The notes under the pieces were generated by a model. It had not been told where the DNA came from and did not search any database. It saw only the letters and a program-made list of their open reading frames with translations. A stretch of DNA of 33,317 nucleotides from contig NZ_LAJX01000046.1 in NCBI RefSeq assembly GCF_000963695.1, positions 3 through 33,319 on the forward strand, given 5' to 3'. This DNA is from Methylocucumis oryzae (GTDB taxonomy: Bacteria; Pseudomonadota; Gammaproteobacteria; Methylococcales; Methylomonadaceae). Of the stretch, positions 17,869-30,033 are shown piece after piece. Both the position numbers and the translations under genes were made by a program. Within the stretch, counting starts at the first letter, position 1, and each line of letters begins with the position of its first letter.

Positions 17869-19416
17869 CTAAAACGGCAATTTAAAGTTGATATATTTAA
17901 ACTGAGTAGAGCCATCGTATTCATAGCCATTAATATCAGACGTATCCTCTGGCTCTACTGCACCACCGTTATGTACAACCATTAGACCATCTGGAAACAA
18001 CTTACTAAATGGCTGGGCAACCACATGAACGCCATCGGTTTCTGCCACACCTTCAATGGTAACCTCACCCAAGTAGACATTATTACTGAACAAATTTCCT
18101 TGCGCATACACTTGCAAAGTATCGTTGCCTTGGCTAGAAACTATCACGTAACCTGTACCGTCTTTTTTGTCAACCACGCTAATGCCTTCAGCATCAGCTT
18201 CAATATGTTGACCGGCAAACGCTGCATTACCGGGTACAATAATCGCATTGCTAGGTGCTGATGACGTATCACCGTATTCACACTCAAACTCATCACCATC
18301 GGGTATCGCAGCATAAGGCATTGCAAACGTTTTTACTTTTTCCATCAAAAAATGGTCTGATACATTAATCACTTCGACAGCATCTGGAATATAACGCGCT
18401 ATAGGCAATTTCCATACGCCTATTAATTCTTGACTAGCATACAAAATACCTTGCCTAGCATCAACAGCTAAACCCTCGAATTGTAAATCGTCATTAGGGT
18501 CTTCGCGACATGCTTCCCAATGCAACATCTCTGTGCTCGTGCTAGCAGGCACGTCATGCACTACAGGGAAACGATAATCGCGTATCACCCGGTAGCTAAC
18601 TGTGCCATTTTTAGTGGGTCTTAACACTAATTCTACAAGTCTGCTACGACTTCTTTGACTGACAAACACACGGGTTTTATTTCCGTCTTTAAACACAGTT
18701 AAACCATACGCGGTATTTTGTTCATCAACAGGGTTTTCGCTTTCACCTGCTTCGTGGTCGCTGGCAGGTTGATACGATGAAGGTTGAAAAATTCTATTAT
18801 TAAAGACGCGTGGCGCATCTGTGTCAGTAATTTCCTGCAATGGCTTGTTGGGCTTGCTAGGGTCTATAACAAAAACTCTAAGCATATCGCAACCTCTATC
18901 AGTAGCCAGCGCTAAATCGACTTGGCCTAGTTTTGGTATGTTAACGCCATAAACAACATCGACGTTATTAAAGCGCCCATACGTCTCTGTGCTGCCCTTA
19001 CATGTAGCCGTTGCCGCTAATACTGATGTTAAACCGGGTACAGGTGGATCTTGTTCAGTCACAGCCGGGTGATTAGCTGGATAAATTGTTTGTAAGACCT
19101 TACCTTGCAAATTATAAACTTGTAAGCCTGCATCTTTTAACGAAGCAATCACTAATGAACGTTTAGGATTCGCACTATTACGCCAAATCGCAGGGTCATC
19201 GGCATCCGGAGTGAGCGGCGCGTCATCGTATTGATGTAATACCGGTGTTTCAACAGAGGCTGTTAATGATGGGGCAAGTATTGGAACATTAACCGTTACA
19301 TTGGCCATCGTCGTTACCACCGACGGTGCAGGCGATTCCGCTAAAGCGTTTGTAACCATTAACAACATACCTAAACTTAGCATAAGCAATTGATTGCAAG
19401 ATTTTTTCATCATCAT
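17869..19416 (-). CDS. Secreted beta-propeller phytase (3-phytase)
   Basis: This family releases phosphate from phytate using calcium, on a six-bladed propeller. After a signal peptide (KKSCNQLLMLSLGMLLMVTN, then ALA) come hallmark motifs: PDADDPAIW, VIASLKDAGLQVYNLQGKVL, LQFEGLAVDARQGILYASQE, GVWKLPIARY, EADAEGISVVDK and YVIVSSQGNDTLQVYAQG. About 515 residues, larger than the Bacillus enzymes (about 380), with extra loops including an insertion between DTDAPRVF and VFVSQRSRSR. Three ATGs in a row (19416, 19413, 19410) follow AGGA; the first is given, although a later one has better spacing. The frame is intact, consistent with phosphate scavenging, but the true substrate is unproven. Confidence 0.85.
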   Translation of the reverse strand: MMMKKSCNQLLMLSLGMLLMVTNALAESPAPSVVTTMANVTVNVPILAPSLTASVETPVLHQYDDAPLTPDADDPAIWRNSANPKRSLVIASLKDAGLQVYNLQGKVLQTIYPANHPAVTEQDPPVPGLTSVLAATATCKGSTETYGRFNNVDVVYGVNIPKLGQVDLALATDRGCDMLRVFVIDPSKPNKPLQEITDTDAPRVFNNRIFQPSSYQPASDHEAGESENPVDEQNTAYGLTVFKDGNKTRVFVSQRSRSRLVELVLRPTKNGTVSYRVIRDYRFPVVHDVPASTSTEMLHWEACREDPNDDLQFEGLAVDARQGILYASQELIGVWKLPIARYIPDAVEVINVSDHFLMEKVKTFAMPYAAIPDGDEFECEYGDTSSAPSNAIIVPGNAAFAGQHIEADAEGISVVDKKDGTGYVIVSSQGNDTLQVYAQGNLFSNNVYLGEVTIEGVAETDGVHVVAQPFSKLFPDGLMVVHNGGAVEPEDTSDINGYEYDGSTQFKYINFKLPF

Positions 19417-19582
19417 TTTCCTAAGGTTATAAAGAAAAAGGCGAGCATAATGACCTCTCATGACAATACGATGAAATACAACGGCTCTGATTTAACGGCT
19501 TTAGCGCGAAGACAACTTACCAGTCTTGGCTAACTATGAAATAATACCTGTGTAGAGCATTTTCCACCAACTGTAATTCAAT

Positions 19583-21250
19583 ATGGCTCAATATATCTAT
19601 TCAATGAACCGGGTCGGTAAAATCGTCCCACCCAAAAAATATATTCTTAAAGATATTTCCTTATCGTTTTTTTCCGGGCGCAAAAATAGGCGTATTAGGC
19701 TTAAATGGTTCGGGTAAATCGACGTTATTAAAAATCATGCAGGCATCGATAAAGAAATCGAAGGCGAAGCCATACCATTAAAAGGCATAAAAATCGGCTA
19801 TCTACCCCAAGAGCCGCAATTAGACCCCAATAAAACTGTGCGCGGCAATGTCGAAGAGGCTGTAGCCAATGTCAAAAATGCCTTAGCTGACTTAGATGCT
19901 GTTTATGCCGCTTATGCAGAACCCGATGCTGACTTTGACAAGCTCGCAGCTGATCAAGCGCGCTTAGAAGACCTGATTAACGCAATGGATGGTCATAATA
20001 TTGACCGTAAACTTGAAGTTGCCGCCGATGCATTGCGCTTACCTGATTGGGATGCCGATGTCACCAAATTGTCTGGCGGTGAACGGCGTCGTGTCGCTTT
20101 ATGCCAATTACTCTTGTCTAATCCAGACATGTTGTTATTAGACGAACCGACTAACCACTTAGATGCCGAGTCGGTAGCATGGCTAGAGCGCTTTTTACAT
20201 GATTACACAGGCACTGTGGTTGCCGTCACGCACGACCGGTATTTCTTAGACAATGTCGCTGGTTGGATTTTAGAATTAGACCGTGGCTCAGGTATTCCTT
20301 GGGAAGGTAATTATTCGAGTTGGCTAGATCAAAAAAGTGCGCGTTTGTTATTAGAAGAGCGACAAGAATCTTCACGCCAAAAAGCAATGAAAGCCGAATT
20401 AGAATGGGTACGCTCAAACCCTAAAGGTCGTCATGCGAAAAGCAAAGCTCGCCTGGCCCGCTTTGACGAATTAGCTTCCGTCGAAGTACAAAAACGTAAT
20501 GAAACGCAGGAAATCTATATCCCACCAGGACCTCGCTTAGGTGATGTCGTTATTGATGCAGATAATATTAGCAAATCGTTTGGCGACCGCGTGTTGTTTA
20601 ACAATTTAAGCTTTAAGCTGCCACCGGGCGGTATCGTCGGTATCATAGGACCCAACGGCGCGGGTAAAACCACGTTATTCCGCATGATGGCTGGCTTAAT
20701 ACCGCCAGACTCAGGTTCATTAACAATGGGACAAACCGTTGAATTATCTTACGTGGATCAATTACGTGATGATTTGGACGCTAACAAGTCGGTATGGGAA
20801 GAAGTGTCTGATGGCTTAGATTTAATCACCGTCGGCAAATATGAAACACCTTCGCGCGCATATATTGGCCGATTTAACTTCAAAGGCTCAGATCAACAAA
20901 AACGCATAGGTGATTTATCGGGCGGTGAGCGTAACCGGGTGCATTTAGCTAAGCTATTAAAATCCGGCGGTAACGTTTTATTATTAGACGAGCCAACAAA
21001 CGACTTAGATGTTGAAACCTTACGCGCACTCGAAGAGGCTTTATTATCTTTCCCTGGCTGTGCCGTGGTCATTTCGCATGACCGTTGGTTTTTAGACCGA
21101 ATAGCGACGCATATTTTAGCTTTTGAAGGCGATAGCCAAGTGGTTTGGTTTGAAGGCAATTATCAAGATTACGAAGCTGACCGCCATCGCCGCTTAGGCA
21201 CTGACGCAGACCAGCCTAAGCGATTGAAATATAAAAAATTATCAGGATAA
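19583..21250 (+). CDS. ettA: Energy-dependent translational throttle protein EttA (frame broken twice)
   Basis: EttA is an ABC-F ATPase that binds the ribosomal E site and gates the start of elongation according to the ATP/ADP ratio. The N-terminus [19 protein letters not shown] is characteristic. The seven-T run at 19667-19673 has one extra base, and a GG doublet at 19739 has lost one; correcting both restores [20 protein letters not shown] and [13 protein letters not shown] and gives 555 residues, the standard length. Two ABC cassettes follow: signature [15 protein letters not shown] with [11 protein letters not shown], then [32 protein letters not shown] and [11 protein letters not shown]. 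The linker between them is the arm and P-site tRNA-interaction region. No membrane segments are present. Confidence 0.94.
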
Positions 21251-21257
21251 ATAGAAG

Positions 21258-21277
21258 AGCTAGCAAGGACGCTAGCT
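21258..21277. terminator. Hairpin between convergent ettA and sbcB
   Basis: AGCTAGC at 21258-21264 pairs with GCTAGCT at 21271-21277 and overlaps the sbcB stop codon. The T-runs on either side are short, so termination is possible but not certain. Confidence 0.4.
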
Positions 21278-22718
21278 TATCTGTAATGCTTGCTTTTTGG
21301 CAATGCCATACTGCTCTAACGCGCTGATTATCTGTGGGTTTGCCTGTTCTTGTTTAAGTACGTGCAAACGCTTGAAATAGTCATCAAAAGTAATATCTGC
21401 TCCAACTACTTGCCCTGTTAAACGCTGCCGACAAAACTCTTGCCAACGTTGAGTTTCATCAACATTTAATAATTCTGGATAATTTCTGGCTTTGTATCTA
21501 AACAGCATTTCAGCAAGGCGTTTATCTTCAAATTTAGGGTGTAATTTCGCTAATTGGTCAGGTTTAGCCTGTCTTATAGTCGCTATTTTTTGCTTGTCTG
21601 CGGCAGAAAAAAAAGCCACCGCTATATAGCATTAAGTCTGGATCATTGTACTTAGGAAACTCATCAGCCCCCGCAAAAACGCTAGCACATTTTTGCTCTA
21701 AGCTGGGTGATGCGGATTTGAGCAGTTGTTGATGTTTAGTACATAGCTCAATATTTAACCCTAAGCGCGTAATGTCTATAGCTCGCAAAGCATTCATAGG
21801 CGCTAAAACCGGGCATTTATTAACATGCACGACTTTTAGCGGGACTCTAGCACAGTCTTCGGGTAAATCAGCGACAGCAGTAAAAACACGCTGCCTAATT
21901 TCTTCTACTGACAAATTCAATAACTGCTCAGGGGAAACGGATAAATCGTATACCACAATGCCATTATTATTGACGGGATGTTGACAAATCGGCAAGACAA
22001 TCGCTAAGCAGTTTTGGTCTGAACGATATTTGCCAGAGACGTGGATAACCGGCTCGTAACTACCTAGATTAAGCAACTTTAATGCCTCTGCTTTAGTCCT
22101 ATGCGCTAACAGGTAAGCAAAGATTTTGGGCTGTTGTTGCTTAATCAACTGGGCTAAAGCGATGGTTGCATAGACATCCGATAACGCATCATGAGCATTG
22201 TCATGCGTTATCGCATTAGCATGAGTCAAATCGGTTAGCTTAAAACTAGGCTTTTGCTCTTCAGTGCTTGGCCACTTTATATTATCGGGTCTTAGCGCTT
22301 TAACCGCCCTGACAACATCTAATAAATCCCAACGGGAATTACCATTTTGCCATTCTCTAGCATACGGATCGAAAAAATTTCGGTATAAACAGTGACGCGT
22401 TAACTCGTCATCGTAGCGAATATTGTTATAACCTAAGGTACAGGTATTAGGTTGTGCCAGGTGTTGGTGAATCAGCTTAATAAACTCAGCTTCACAAACA
22501 CCTTTTGCGTCAGTTTCCTGTGGAGTAATGCCTGTAATCAAACAAGCATCTGGATTAGGCAAGCTATCTAAAGGTAAGCGGCAATAATAAATATGCGGCT
22601 CTTCAATGACATTGAACTGGTCATCGGTGCGTATGCCGGCAAATTGAGCCGGTCTAGTTCTAGCAGGGTCAATGCCAAAGGCTTCGTAATCGTGCCAATA
22701 AAATGTGGCTGAACTCAT
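21272..22718 (-). CDS. sbcB: Exodeoxyribonuclease I (frame broken once)
   Basis: ExoI degrades single-stranded DNA 3' to 5' and acts in recombination and mismatch repair. The DEDD exonuclease begins TFYWHDYEAFGIDPARTRPA (acidic motif with D and E), then LGYNNIRYDDEL and NAHDALSDVYATIALAQ, with the last acidic residue in HDALSD. The eight-A run at 21607-21614 has one extra base; removing it joins LMLYSGGFF to SAADKQKIATIRQAKPDQLA, the conserved C-terminal SH3-like and helical part. The corrected length is 481 residues (475 in E. coli). It starts 11 bases after nqrM and may be co-transcribed with it. Confidence 0.93.
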
Positions 22719-22729
22719 TAGAGTGTTGT

Positions 22730-22922
22730 TTATGAGTTAACCACTTTACCTTCAGCCTCTAATTTTTTTCTTTTATCGCACTTTTTCTACGCAAACGCAC
22801 TCGCCGTTATTAACGCCACCACAAGTGCCTTTAATTGCGCGTCTACCGAACATAACGCCTATCGCCATTAAACCCACAACGATTAACATGACCAAAAAAG
22901 TTGCTATTAAATAATCAAACAT
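22730..22922 (-). CDS. nqrM: Na+-NQR maturation protein NqrM (frame broken once)
   Basis: NqrM delivers iron to the Cys4 site between NqrD and NqrE of the sodium pump. The product is one N-terminal membrane helix (LIATFLVMLIVVGLMAIGVM), then a Cys-rich segment GTCGGVNNGECVCVEK. As written, the frame stops at 22773 after 49 residues. One fewer base in the run at 22782-22786 continues with CDKRKKLEAEGKVVNS for 63 residues and supplies the fourth cysteine expected of the family. It is separated from nqrF only by the DUF2845 gene. Confidence 0.82.
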
Positions 22923-22940
22923 AGTGTATTCCTGTGTTAC

Positions 22941-23300
22941 TCAATCACCACGACCTAAATTTTTTATCTCTTTGAGTCGACCATTTTCAAAACGCAAATA
23001 TTGTTGTAGCCGCCTCGCACCGAAGTCGTAAATCCATTCTTCTACTTCGACATCGATTTCAACATATTGCTGTTGTCCATAACCAATACCATTTTGCCCC
23101 CCTGCTCGTTGGTGACCGCGAACAAATTGGCTGGCACCACGACGTTCAATATGAGTATCGACTGATTCGGGCTGACCACAGATTGCTAAGACATCGTGTT
23201 TACTATCGCCGACATTAACCAACTGATGCCCACATCTTAGCGCAAATGCTTGGCTAGTAAACAATAAACCTAAGCCTAACAATAGAATTTTAATTTTCAT
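22941..23300 (-). CDS. DUF2845 periplasmic protein
   Basis: This 119-residue protein has a clear signal peptide (MKIKILLLGLGLLFTSQAFA) directly followed by LRCGHQLVNVGDSKHDVLAICGQP, the DUF2845 pattern: two cysteines and a G-D-x-K-x-x-V repeat-like turn resembling an SmpA/BamE fold. A later EWIYDFGARRLQQYLRFENG segment completes the domain. A Gly/Gln-rich stretch lies between the two halves. Its function is unknown. It sits between nqrF and nqrM, but other genomes with this domain do not tie it to NQR as far as I know. Confidence 0.8.
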   Translation of the reverse strand: MKIKILLLGLGLLFTSQAFALRCGHQLVNVGDSKHDVLAICGQPESVDTHIERRGASQFVRGHQRAGGQNGIGYGQQQYVEIDVEVEEWIYDFGARRLQQYLRFENGRLKEIKNLGRGD

Positions 23301-23370
23301 AGCTTGCTCCTAAAATAAAATGAAATGGCACTGTAGGCTATGAAAATGAATAATGACTGAATCGAAGAAT

Positions 23371-23400
23371 TCTCCCGCCGGTAGAAAAGCTAGCGGGAGA
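23371..23400. terminator. Hairpin after nqrF
   Basis: TCTCCCGC at 23371-23378 and GCGGGAGA at 23393-23400 form a perfect 8-bp stem just past the nqrF stop. No T-run follows on the coding strand. It probably marks the 3' end of the nqrABCDEF message or a processing site before the DUF2845 gene. Confidence 0.5.
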
Positions 23401-23414
23401 GTAGAAGGACGGAA

Positions 23415-24635
23415 TTAGCCGCCGAAATCATCTAACATAATGTTTTCTGGCTCAACACCGTTATCAAGCAACATCTTAATAACAGACGTATTCATGATTG
23501 GAGGACCGCACATGTAGAACTCACAATCTTCTGGCGCTGGATGATTTTTAATGAAGTTTTCATAAACGACATTATGGATAAATCCAGTATAGCCAGTCCA
23601 ATTATCTTCAGGTAATGGGTCAGATAACGCTACATGCCAGGTAAAATTCTCATTTTCTCTAGCCAACATATCGAAATCTTCAACATAGAACATTTCGCGT
23701 TTGCTACGCGCGCCATACCAGAAAGTAATTTTGCGTTTAGATTTTAGCCTGCGCAATTGGTCGAAAATGTGCGAACGCATAGGCGCCATACCGGCGCCAC
23801 CGCCGATGAAGACCATTTCAGCATCAGTGTCTTTTGCAAAAAACTCACCGTATGGACCTGACACAATACAGGTATCACCAGGTTTTAAGCTGAAAATATA
23901 GGACGACATTTGACCTGGGGGCACATCTTCTGCAGCACGCGGTGGTGGTGTCGCAATACGCACGTTTAACATGATTTCTCTTTCTTCTGGATACGAAGCC
24001 ATCGAATATGCGCGCAACACAGGCTCATTTACCGTTGATACATAGCGCCATAAGTTAAACTTATCCCAGTCTTCGCGATACTCATCACCGACGATGAAAT
24101 CACTGTATTTAGCAACATGTTGTGGACATTCTATTTGAATATAACCACCGGCACGATAATTAATCGCTTCGCCTTCAGGTAATTCCAACACTAATTCTTT
24201 GATAAATGTAGCGACATTATCGTTAGATTTAACCTTACATTCCCATTTTTTAACCCCGAACACTGAGTCTTCGACTTCAATATCCATATGGTGTTTAACA
24301 GAAACTTGACACGCAAGGCGCTCACCTTCCGCAGCTTCGCGTTTAGTAATATGGCTTAGTTCGGTCGCTAAAATTTCACCACCGCCCGATTTCACTTTCA
24401 CTTTACATTGGCCACACGTACCACCGCCACCACAGGCCGACGATACAAATAAACCATTATCAGCCAATGCGGTTAATAACTTTGAACCGCTAGGCACATG
24501 AATAGTTTTCTCTTCATTAATGACAACTTCAACATCGCCTTCCGCCACCAGCTTGCTTTTCGCGCCGATAATGACAAATACCAACGCAATAACAATTCCG
24601 GTAAACAGTACGATCCCTAATAAAATTTCAAGCAT
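23415..24635 (-). CDS. nqrF: Na+-NQR subunit F, NADH-oxidising flavoprotein
   Basis: NqrF takes electrons from NADH to FAD and then to a 2Fe-2S centre. The 406-residue protein has an N-terminal membrane anchor ([20 protein letters not shown]), then a plant-type ferredoxin domain with cysteines in [15 protein letters not shown] and LACQVS. An FAD-binding [11 protein letters not shown], a GPYGEF turn, and the NADH-binding [20 protein letters not shown] follow; the C-terminus is MLDDFGG, typical of NqrF. The frame is intact. The start lies 10 bases after the nqrE stop. Confidence 0.97.
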   Translation of the reverse strand: MLEILLGIVLFTGIVIALVFVIIGAKSKLVAEGDVEVVINEEKTIHVPSGSKLLTALADNGLFVSSACGGGGTCGQCKVKVKSGGGEILATELSHITKREAAEGERLACQVSVKHHMDIEVEDSVFGVKKWECKVKSNDNVATFIKELVLELPEGEAINYRAGGYIQIECPQHVAKYSDFIVGDEYREDWDKFNLWRYVSTVNEPVLRAYSMASYPEEREIMLNVRIATPPPRAAEDVPPGQMSSYIFSLKPGDTCIVSGPYGEFFAKDTDAEMVFIGGGAGMAPMRSHIFDQLRRLKSKRKITFWYGARSKREMFYVEDFDMLARENENFTWHVALSDPLPEDNWTGYTGFIHNVVYENFIKNHPAPEDCEFYMCGPPIMNTSVIKMLLDNGVEPENIMLDDFGG

Positions 24636-24645
24636 GTTGTTTACC

Positions 24646-25254
24646 TTATAGTTGAATGCCGGAAAAAGCCATGAAGCCTAACGACATCAGACCTGCTGTA
24701 ATAAAAGTAATACCCAAACCTTGTAATGAAGCAGGAATATCACTGTATTTTAGTTTCTCACGTACACCCGCCATAACGGTAATCGCCAATGCCCAACCAA
24801 AACCGCTACCAATACCGTATGTTACGCTTTCGGCAAAATTGTAGTCGCGTTCAATCATGAACAAGCTACCCGCTAAAATCGCGCAGTTTACCGTGATTAA
24901 CGGTAAGAAAATACCCAAGGCGTGGTATAACGCTGGAAAGAATTTATCTAAAATCATTTCCAAGATTTGTACTAAGGCAGCAATCACACCGATACAGCTT
25001 AATAAGGCTAAAAAGCTTAAATCGACGCCTGTAATGCCTAACCAAGATAATGCATCTTCTTTCAATAAAGCATGATATATCGCATTATTAGCCGGTACAG
25101 TAATCAACTGCACCATCATAACCGCGATACCTAAGCCCATAGCCGTTGAAATCTTTTTAGATACGGCGATAAACGTACACATCCCTAAGAAAAACGATAA
25201 CGCTAAGTTTTCAATAAAGACGGCTTTGATGAATAAACTGATATACGCTTCCAT
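24646..25254 (-). CDS. nqrE: Na+-NQR subunit E
   Basis: This 202-residue integral membrane protein has six predicted helices, homologous to NqrD. It starts [20 protein letters not shown] and has the conserved [20 protein letters not shown] loop, whose cysteine is one of the ligands of the intramembrane iron centre shared with NqrD. A second conserved half-site cysteine is in LLSCIG or VNCAIL. The start overlaps the nqrD stop as TAATG. The frame is intact. Confidence 0.96.
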   Translation of the reverse strand: MEAYISLFIKAVFIENLALSFFLGMCTFIAVSKKISTAMGLGIAVMMVQLITVPANNAIYHALLKEDALSWLGITGVDLSFLALLSCIGVIAALVQILEMILDKFFPALYHALGIFLPLITVNCAILAGSLFMIERDYNFAESVTYGIGSGFGWALAITVMAGVREKLKYSDIPASLQGLGITFITAGLMSLGFMAFSGIQL

Positions 25255-25960
25255 TAGTGATGGCCTCCTTCACCGTGAGCAATATCCATGATTTTAAATT
25301 CGACTTTTTCGCGTTGCGCAGGCTTCCACTGACGCACACCCCAAATAATCAAACCGATAATAAAGAATGCGCTAGGGGGTAATAGCATTAAACCATTAGG
25401 TTGATACCAACCACCGTCTTTTAACAATGGCAAAATCTCAATACCTAGTAGCTTACCAGAGCCTAATAGCTCGCGGAAAAAAGACACGGTAATCAAAATC
25501 AAACTATAACCTAAGCCGTTACCAATACCATCCATAAAACTTTCTAAGGGCGGATTTTTCATGGCATAACCTTCGGCTCTACCCATTACGATACAGTTAG
25601 TAATAATTAAACCGACGAATACCGATAATTGTTTGCTAATGTCATAAGCAAAGGCTTTTAAAATTTGATCGACGACAATAACCAACGAAGCAATAATCGT
25701 CATTTGCACAATAATACGAATACTGCTTGGGATATGATTTCTAATCGCACTAATCGCCGCACTCGAACATGCAGTAACCATCGTCAATGCCAGCGCCATG
25801 ATAAGTGACGTAGACATTTGTGACGTCACCGCTAACGCTGAACAAATACCCAATACTTGTAGTGTAATAGGATTATTATCAACCAACGGTTCAACTAATA
25901 CTTTTTTTGGTTTCTTTATTTAAGAAACCGACTTTTTTCGTTTTCTAATACTGCGCTCAT
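25254..25960 (-). CDS. nqrD: Na+-NQR subunit D (frame broken twice near the start)
   Basis: NqrD is an integral membrane subunit that pairs with NqrE around an iron site. From [20 protein letters not shown] onward the sequence is typical of the family, including [20 protein letters not shown]. The N-terminus is split: extra bases in the three-base run 25919-25921 and the seven-base run 25902-25908 must be removed to join [12 protein letters not shown] to [13 protein letters not shown]. The result is 234 residues, with an N-terminal tail somewhat longer than Vibrio's. The ATG overlaps the nqrC stop as ATGA, which supports the start at 25960. Confidence 0.92.
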
Positions 25961-26893
25961 GATTTCGCTCCTTTAACCGTTTTTACTTTCGCTAAATAAG
26001 GTGCAAATCCCTCTTTACCTAACCAGTAGTGAACTAAATGAGTAACACCTGTGCTGGTTAACGATGCACCGGCTAAGCCGTCAACTTGGTATTGTGAACC
26101 TGGTTTATTTGGATCAACGCTACCTTTAATCAAGCTTAACGCAACCTCACCCACATCAGCTTCTTCGATTAAGCCTTTTTCTAAGCTTGGTTGGTCAGTT
26201 TCAGCGTAAACTTTTTTTGCCTTTCCACAATGCACGCCAATTAGGGTTGACGACTTCACCGCCTAGCCCCGGAGTTTCGGCTTGATCGTAAAAGTTAATA
26301 CTTTGTACAGTTTGGCCATCGGCTTCTAACGATAAGAAACCATACAAAGTTGACCATAAACCATAGCCATTAATCGGCAAAATGATTGACTTAATTGCGC
26401 CACTTTCTTTAACCAAGAAAACTTTTGCATATTTAGCTTTAATACGAATATGCGCTATATCTTGCTCTTTAGGGATAGCAACACTATACGCAGGGTCTTT
26501 TGCTGCTTTGCGCTGATCGTAATCTTTTGGGTTAATGCTATCAACATAATCACCCGTTGCTAAATCAACAATTTTCGCTTCGATTTTTTCATCGAACGCC
26601 TTGTCAATGTTGCTACCCTCTTCGAGCAATCCCGCAACATCTAGGATATTTTTCTTCATATCCTGTTCTTTGTTATTGATTTGCAAAGGTTTTAATGCAA
26701 CAGCTGCAAATGCAACTAAAACCGCACAAACTAGACATAAAGACACTGCGATAGCAATAGTTTTTTCCAGGCTATCATTACCTAATGCTAATACTTTTTC
26801 GGCATAGGCTTTTGCCTTTAAATACATTTCATATTGTTCAAGCTTGGCACATAGCTTAGCCATGTGCTGGCATTGCTTTTTTTCATTAGGCAT
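25957..26893 (-). CDS. nqrC: Na+-NQR subunit C (frame broken once)
   Basis: NqrC carries covalently bound FMN on the periplasmic side. A membrane helix ([20 protein letters not shown]) precedes [20 protein letters not shown] and the [12 protein letters not shown] segment. The seven-T run at 26212-26218 has one extra base; removing it leads to [10 protein letters not shown] and the flavinylation region [18 protein letters not shown]. The corrected length is 311 residues, about 50 longer than Vibrio NqrC, because a charged helical segment (residues 1-45, [20 protein letters not shown]) precedes the helix. ATG 26893 overlaps the nqrB stop by 8 bases; a later ATG (26827) is an alternative start. 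Confidence 0.92.
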
Positions 26894-28091
26894 GACGTTT
26901 TTTTCCTTCTGCTGATGTTGGCCTGAATGACAAAATAATCGATAAGTGGTGCAAACATATTGGAGAATAAAATCGCCAACATAATGCCTTCTGGGAAAGC
27001 CGGATTAACAACACGGATTAATACCGTCATCGCACCGACTAACGCGCCAAATAACCAGCGTCCAGTATTGGTCATTGCCGCACTCACAGGATCGGTAGCC
27101 ATATAAACCATACCAAAAGCAAAACCGCCCATAGTTAAATGCCAATACCAAGGTATTGCAAACATTGGGTTGCTATCACTACCAATAACATTAAACAATA
27201 ATGATGTCGCCACCATGCCTATAAATACACCGGCCATGATTCTATAAGAAGCTACACGGGTATATAACAAGAAAGCAGCGCCAATCAAAATCGCCAATGT
27301 TGACGTTTCACCTAAACAACCTGGCTCAAAACCTAAAAAAAAGTTTGCACCCAGCTGTAATTAGCTGCATGAATGGCATCTAAACCACCATTAGCCGCTA
27401 AACCTAACGGCGTTGCCGCTGTGTAACCATCGACGGCAACCCAAACGGAATCCCCCGAAATCGAAGCAGGATAAGCAAAGTATAAAAAAGCACGACCGGT
27501 TAACGCTGGGTTCAAAAAGTTTTTGCCGGTACCGCCAAATACTTCTTTACCAATCACGATACCAAACGAAATACCTAAGGCAACCTGCCATAATGGCATA
27601 TCCGGCGGCATAATTAAGGTATAGAGCATTGACGAGACTAAAAAGCCTTCATTGACTTCGTGACCGCGTACAGTTGCAAACAGTACTTCCCAAATACCAC
27701 CAACAGCCAGCGTTGTAATGTAAATAGGTAAGAAATACAGCGCACCGTGAACAAGATTGGATAATGGATTCATTGGGTTATAACCAAAGACCATCATCGG
27801 AATACTACGCCAGTCATTAATTTTGTCCAACTCAATAGCGGCCATTGCTAGATTCGCTTGATAACCGGTGTTGTACATTGCCATTAATACACAGAAAAAC
27901 GTAGCAATTACCACAAACGTCATCGTCCGCTTTAAATCATTACCATCACGTACATGTGTTGCCCCACGCGTCACATCGGGTGGCGTGTACATAAAAGTAT
28001 CAACCATTTCATAAAGGCCATAATACTTCTCGTATTTACCGCCTTTAGAAAAAATGCGGAGCTAGACTGTCTAAAAAATCTCTTGCAGACA

Positions 28092-28092
<1 letters not shown>
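26886..28092 (-). CDS. nqrB: Na+-NQR subunit B (frame broken at three sites)
   Basis: NqrB is the largest membrane subunit and carries riboflavin and covalent FMN. The start [14 protein letters not shown] lies before an extra base in the run 28049-28054, after which [19 protein letters not shown] continues. A second site is the eight-base run 27335-27342 (two extra bases or one missing), and a third is 26898-26904 near the C-terminus, where correction gives RRKKRHA-stop. Family motifs include [20 protein letters not shown], the FMN attachment threonine in [12 protein letters not shown], and [11 protein letters not shown]. The corrected length is 400 or 401 residues. The ATG overlaps the nqrA stop as TAATG. 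Confidence 0.93.
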
Positions 28093-29453
<1,361 letters not shown>

Positions 29454-29538
29454 CTACTCTCCCAATAAGTTGCGATAAAACCGCATCTTGTTAAACCCCA
29501 GCCGAATTAAGGGGCGTGTTAACACGTAAAACGAACGC

Positions 29539-29567
29539 ATTACAACATAAAACTATAGCTTTCTCAA
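29539..29567 (-). promoter_or_regulatory. Candidate sigma-70 promoter of the nqr operon
   Basis: On the minus strand a -35 box TTGAGA (29567-29562) and a -10 box TGTAAT (29544-29539) are separated by 17 bases. Each differs from consensus at one position. They lie about 95 bases before the nqrA start and are the best match in the intergenic region. Confidence 0.5.
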
Positions 29568-30033
29568 CATTGTAGCAAACACCAAGCTGTGCTGACTTAC
29601 ATGAGTACTACGTCAAAAAATGCGATTTATCCTCTAGGCAAATGGCGCTATCAGCATTAAAAATATCCCGGCCATAACCAACAATAAAGATGCACTAGAA
29701 ATAGCACGTGTTTAGATTCATTTAGCTTCATTTATTAGTGGAAGGATTATTGTGAAAAATACCGATGTTTATGCAGTACTCAGCAAACTATTTACAAATT
29801 AGAAACAATATAATTCAATCTTATTTACACTTAACGTAATAAAACTAATACGCACCCTCTACTAAGGTCGTATCATATATACGCTTAAGAACTGACGAAA
29901 ATGATAGAATAATCACCTACAAACTGTGATGAAGTTTCCAATTAAGCAACAAAATGGCAAGGCATTGTGTTGTTTTGTGAATACCATCAAACAACTTCGT
30001 TGACGGGCTTTATTCTCATCAAAGATTATAAGG

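Noticed and set aside
29752-29802. GTG-initiated 16-codon frame after GGAAGG
   Set aside because: Too short and compositionally plain. The ribosome-site match alone is not enough.
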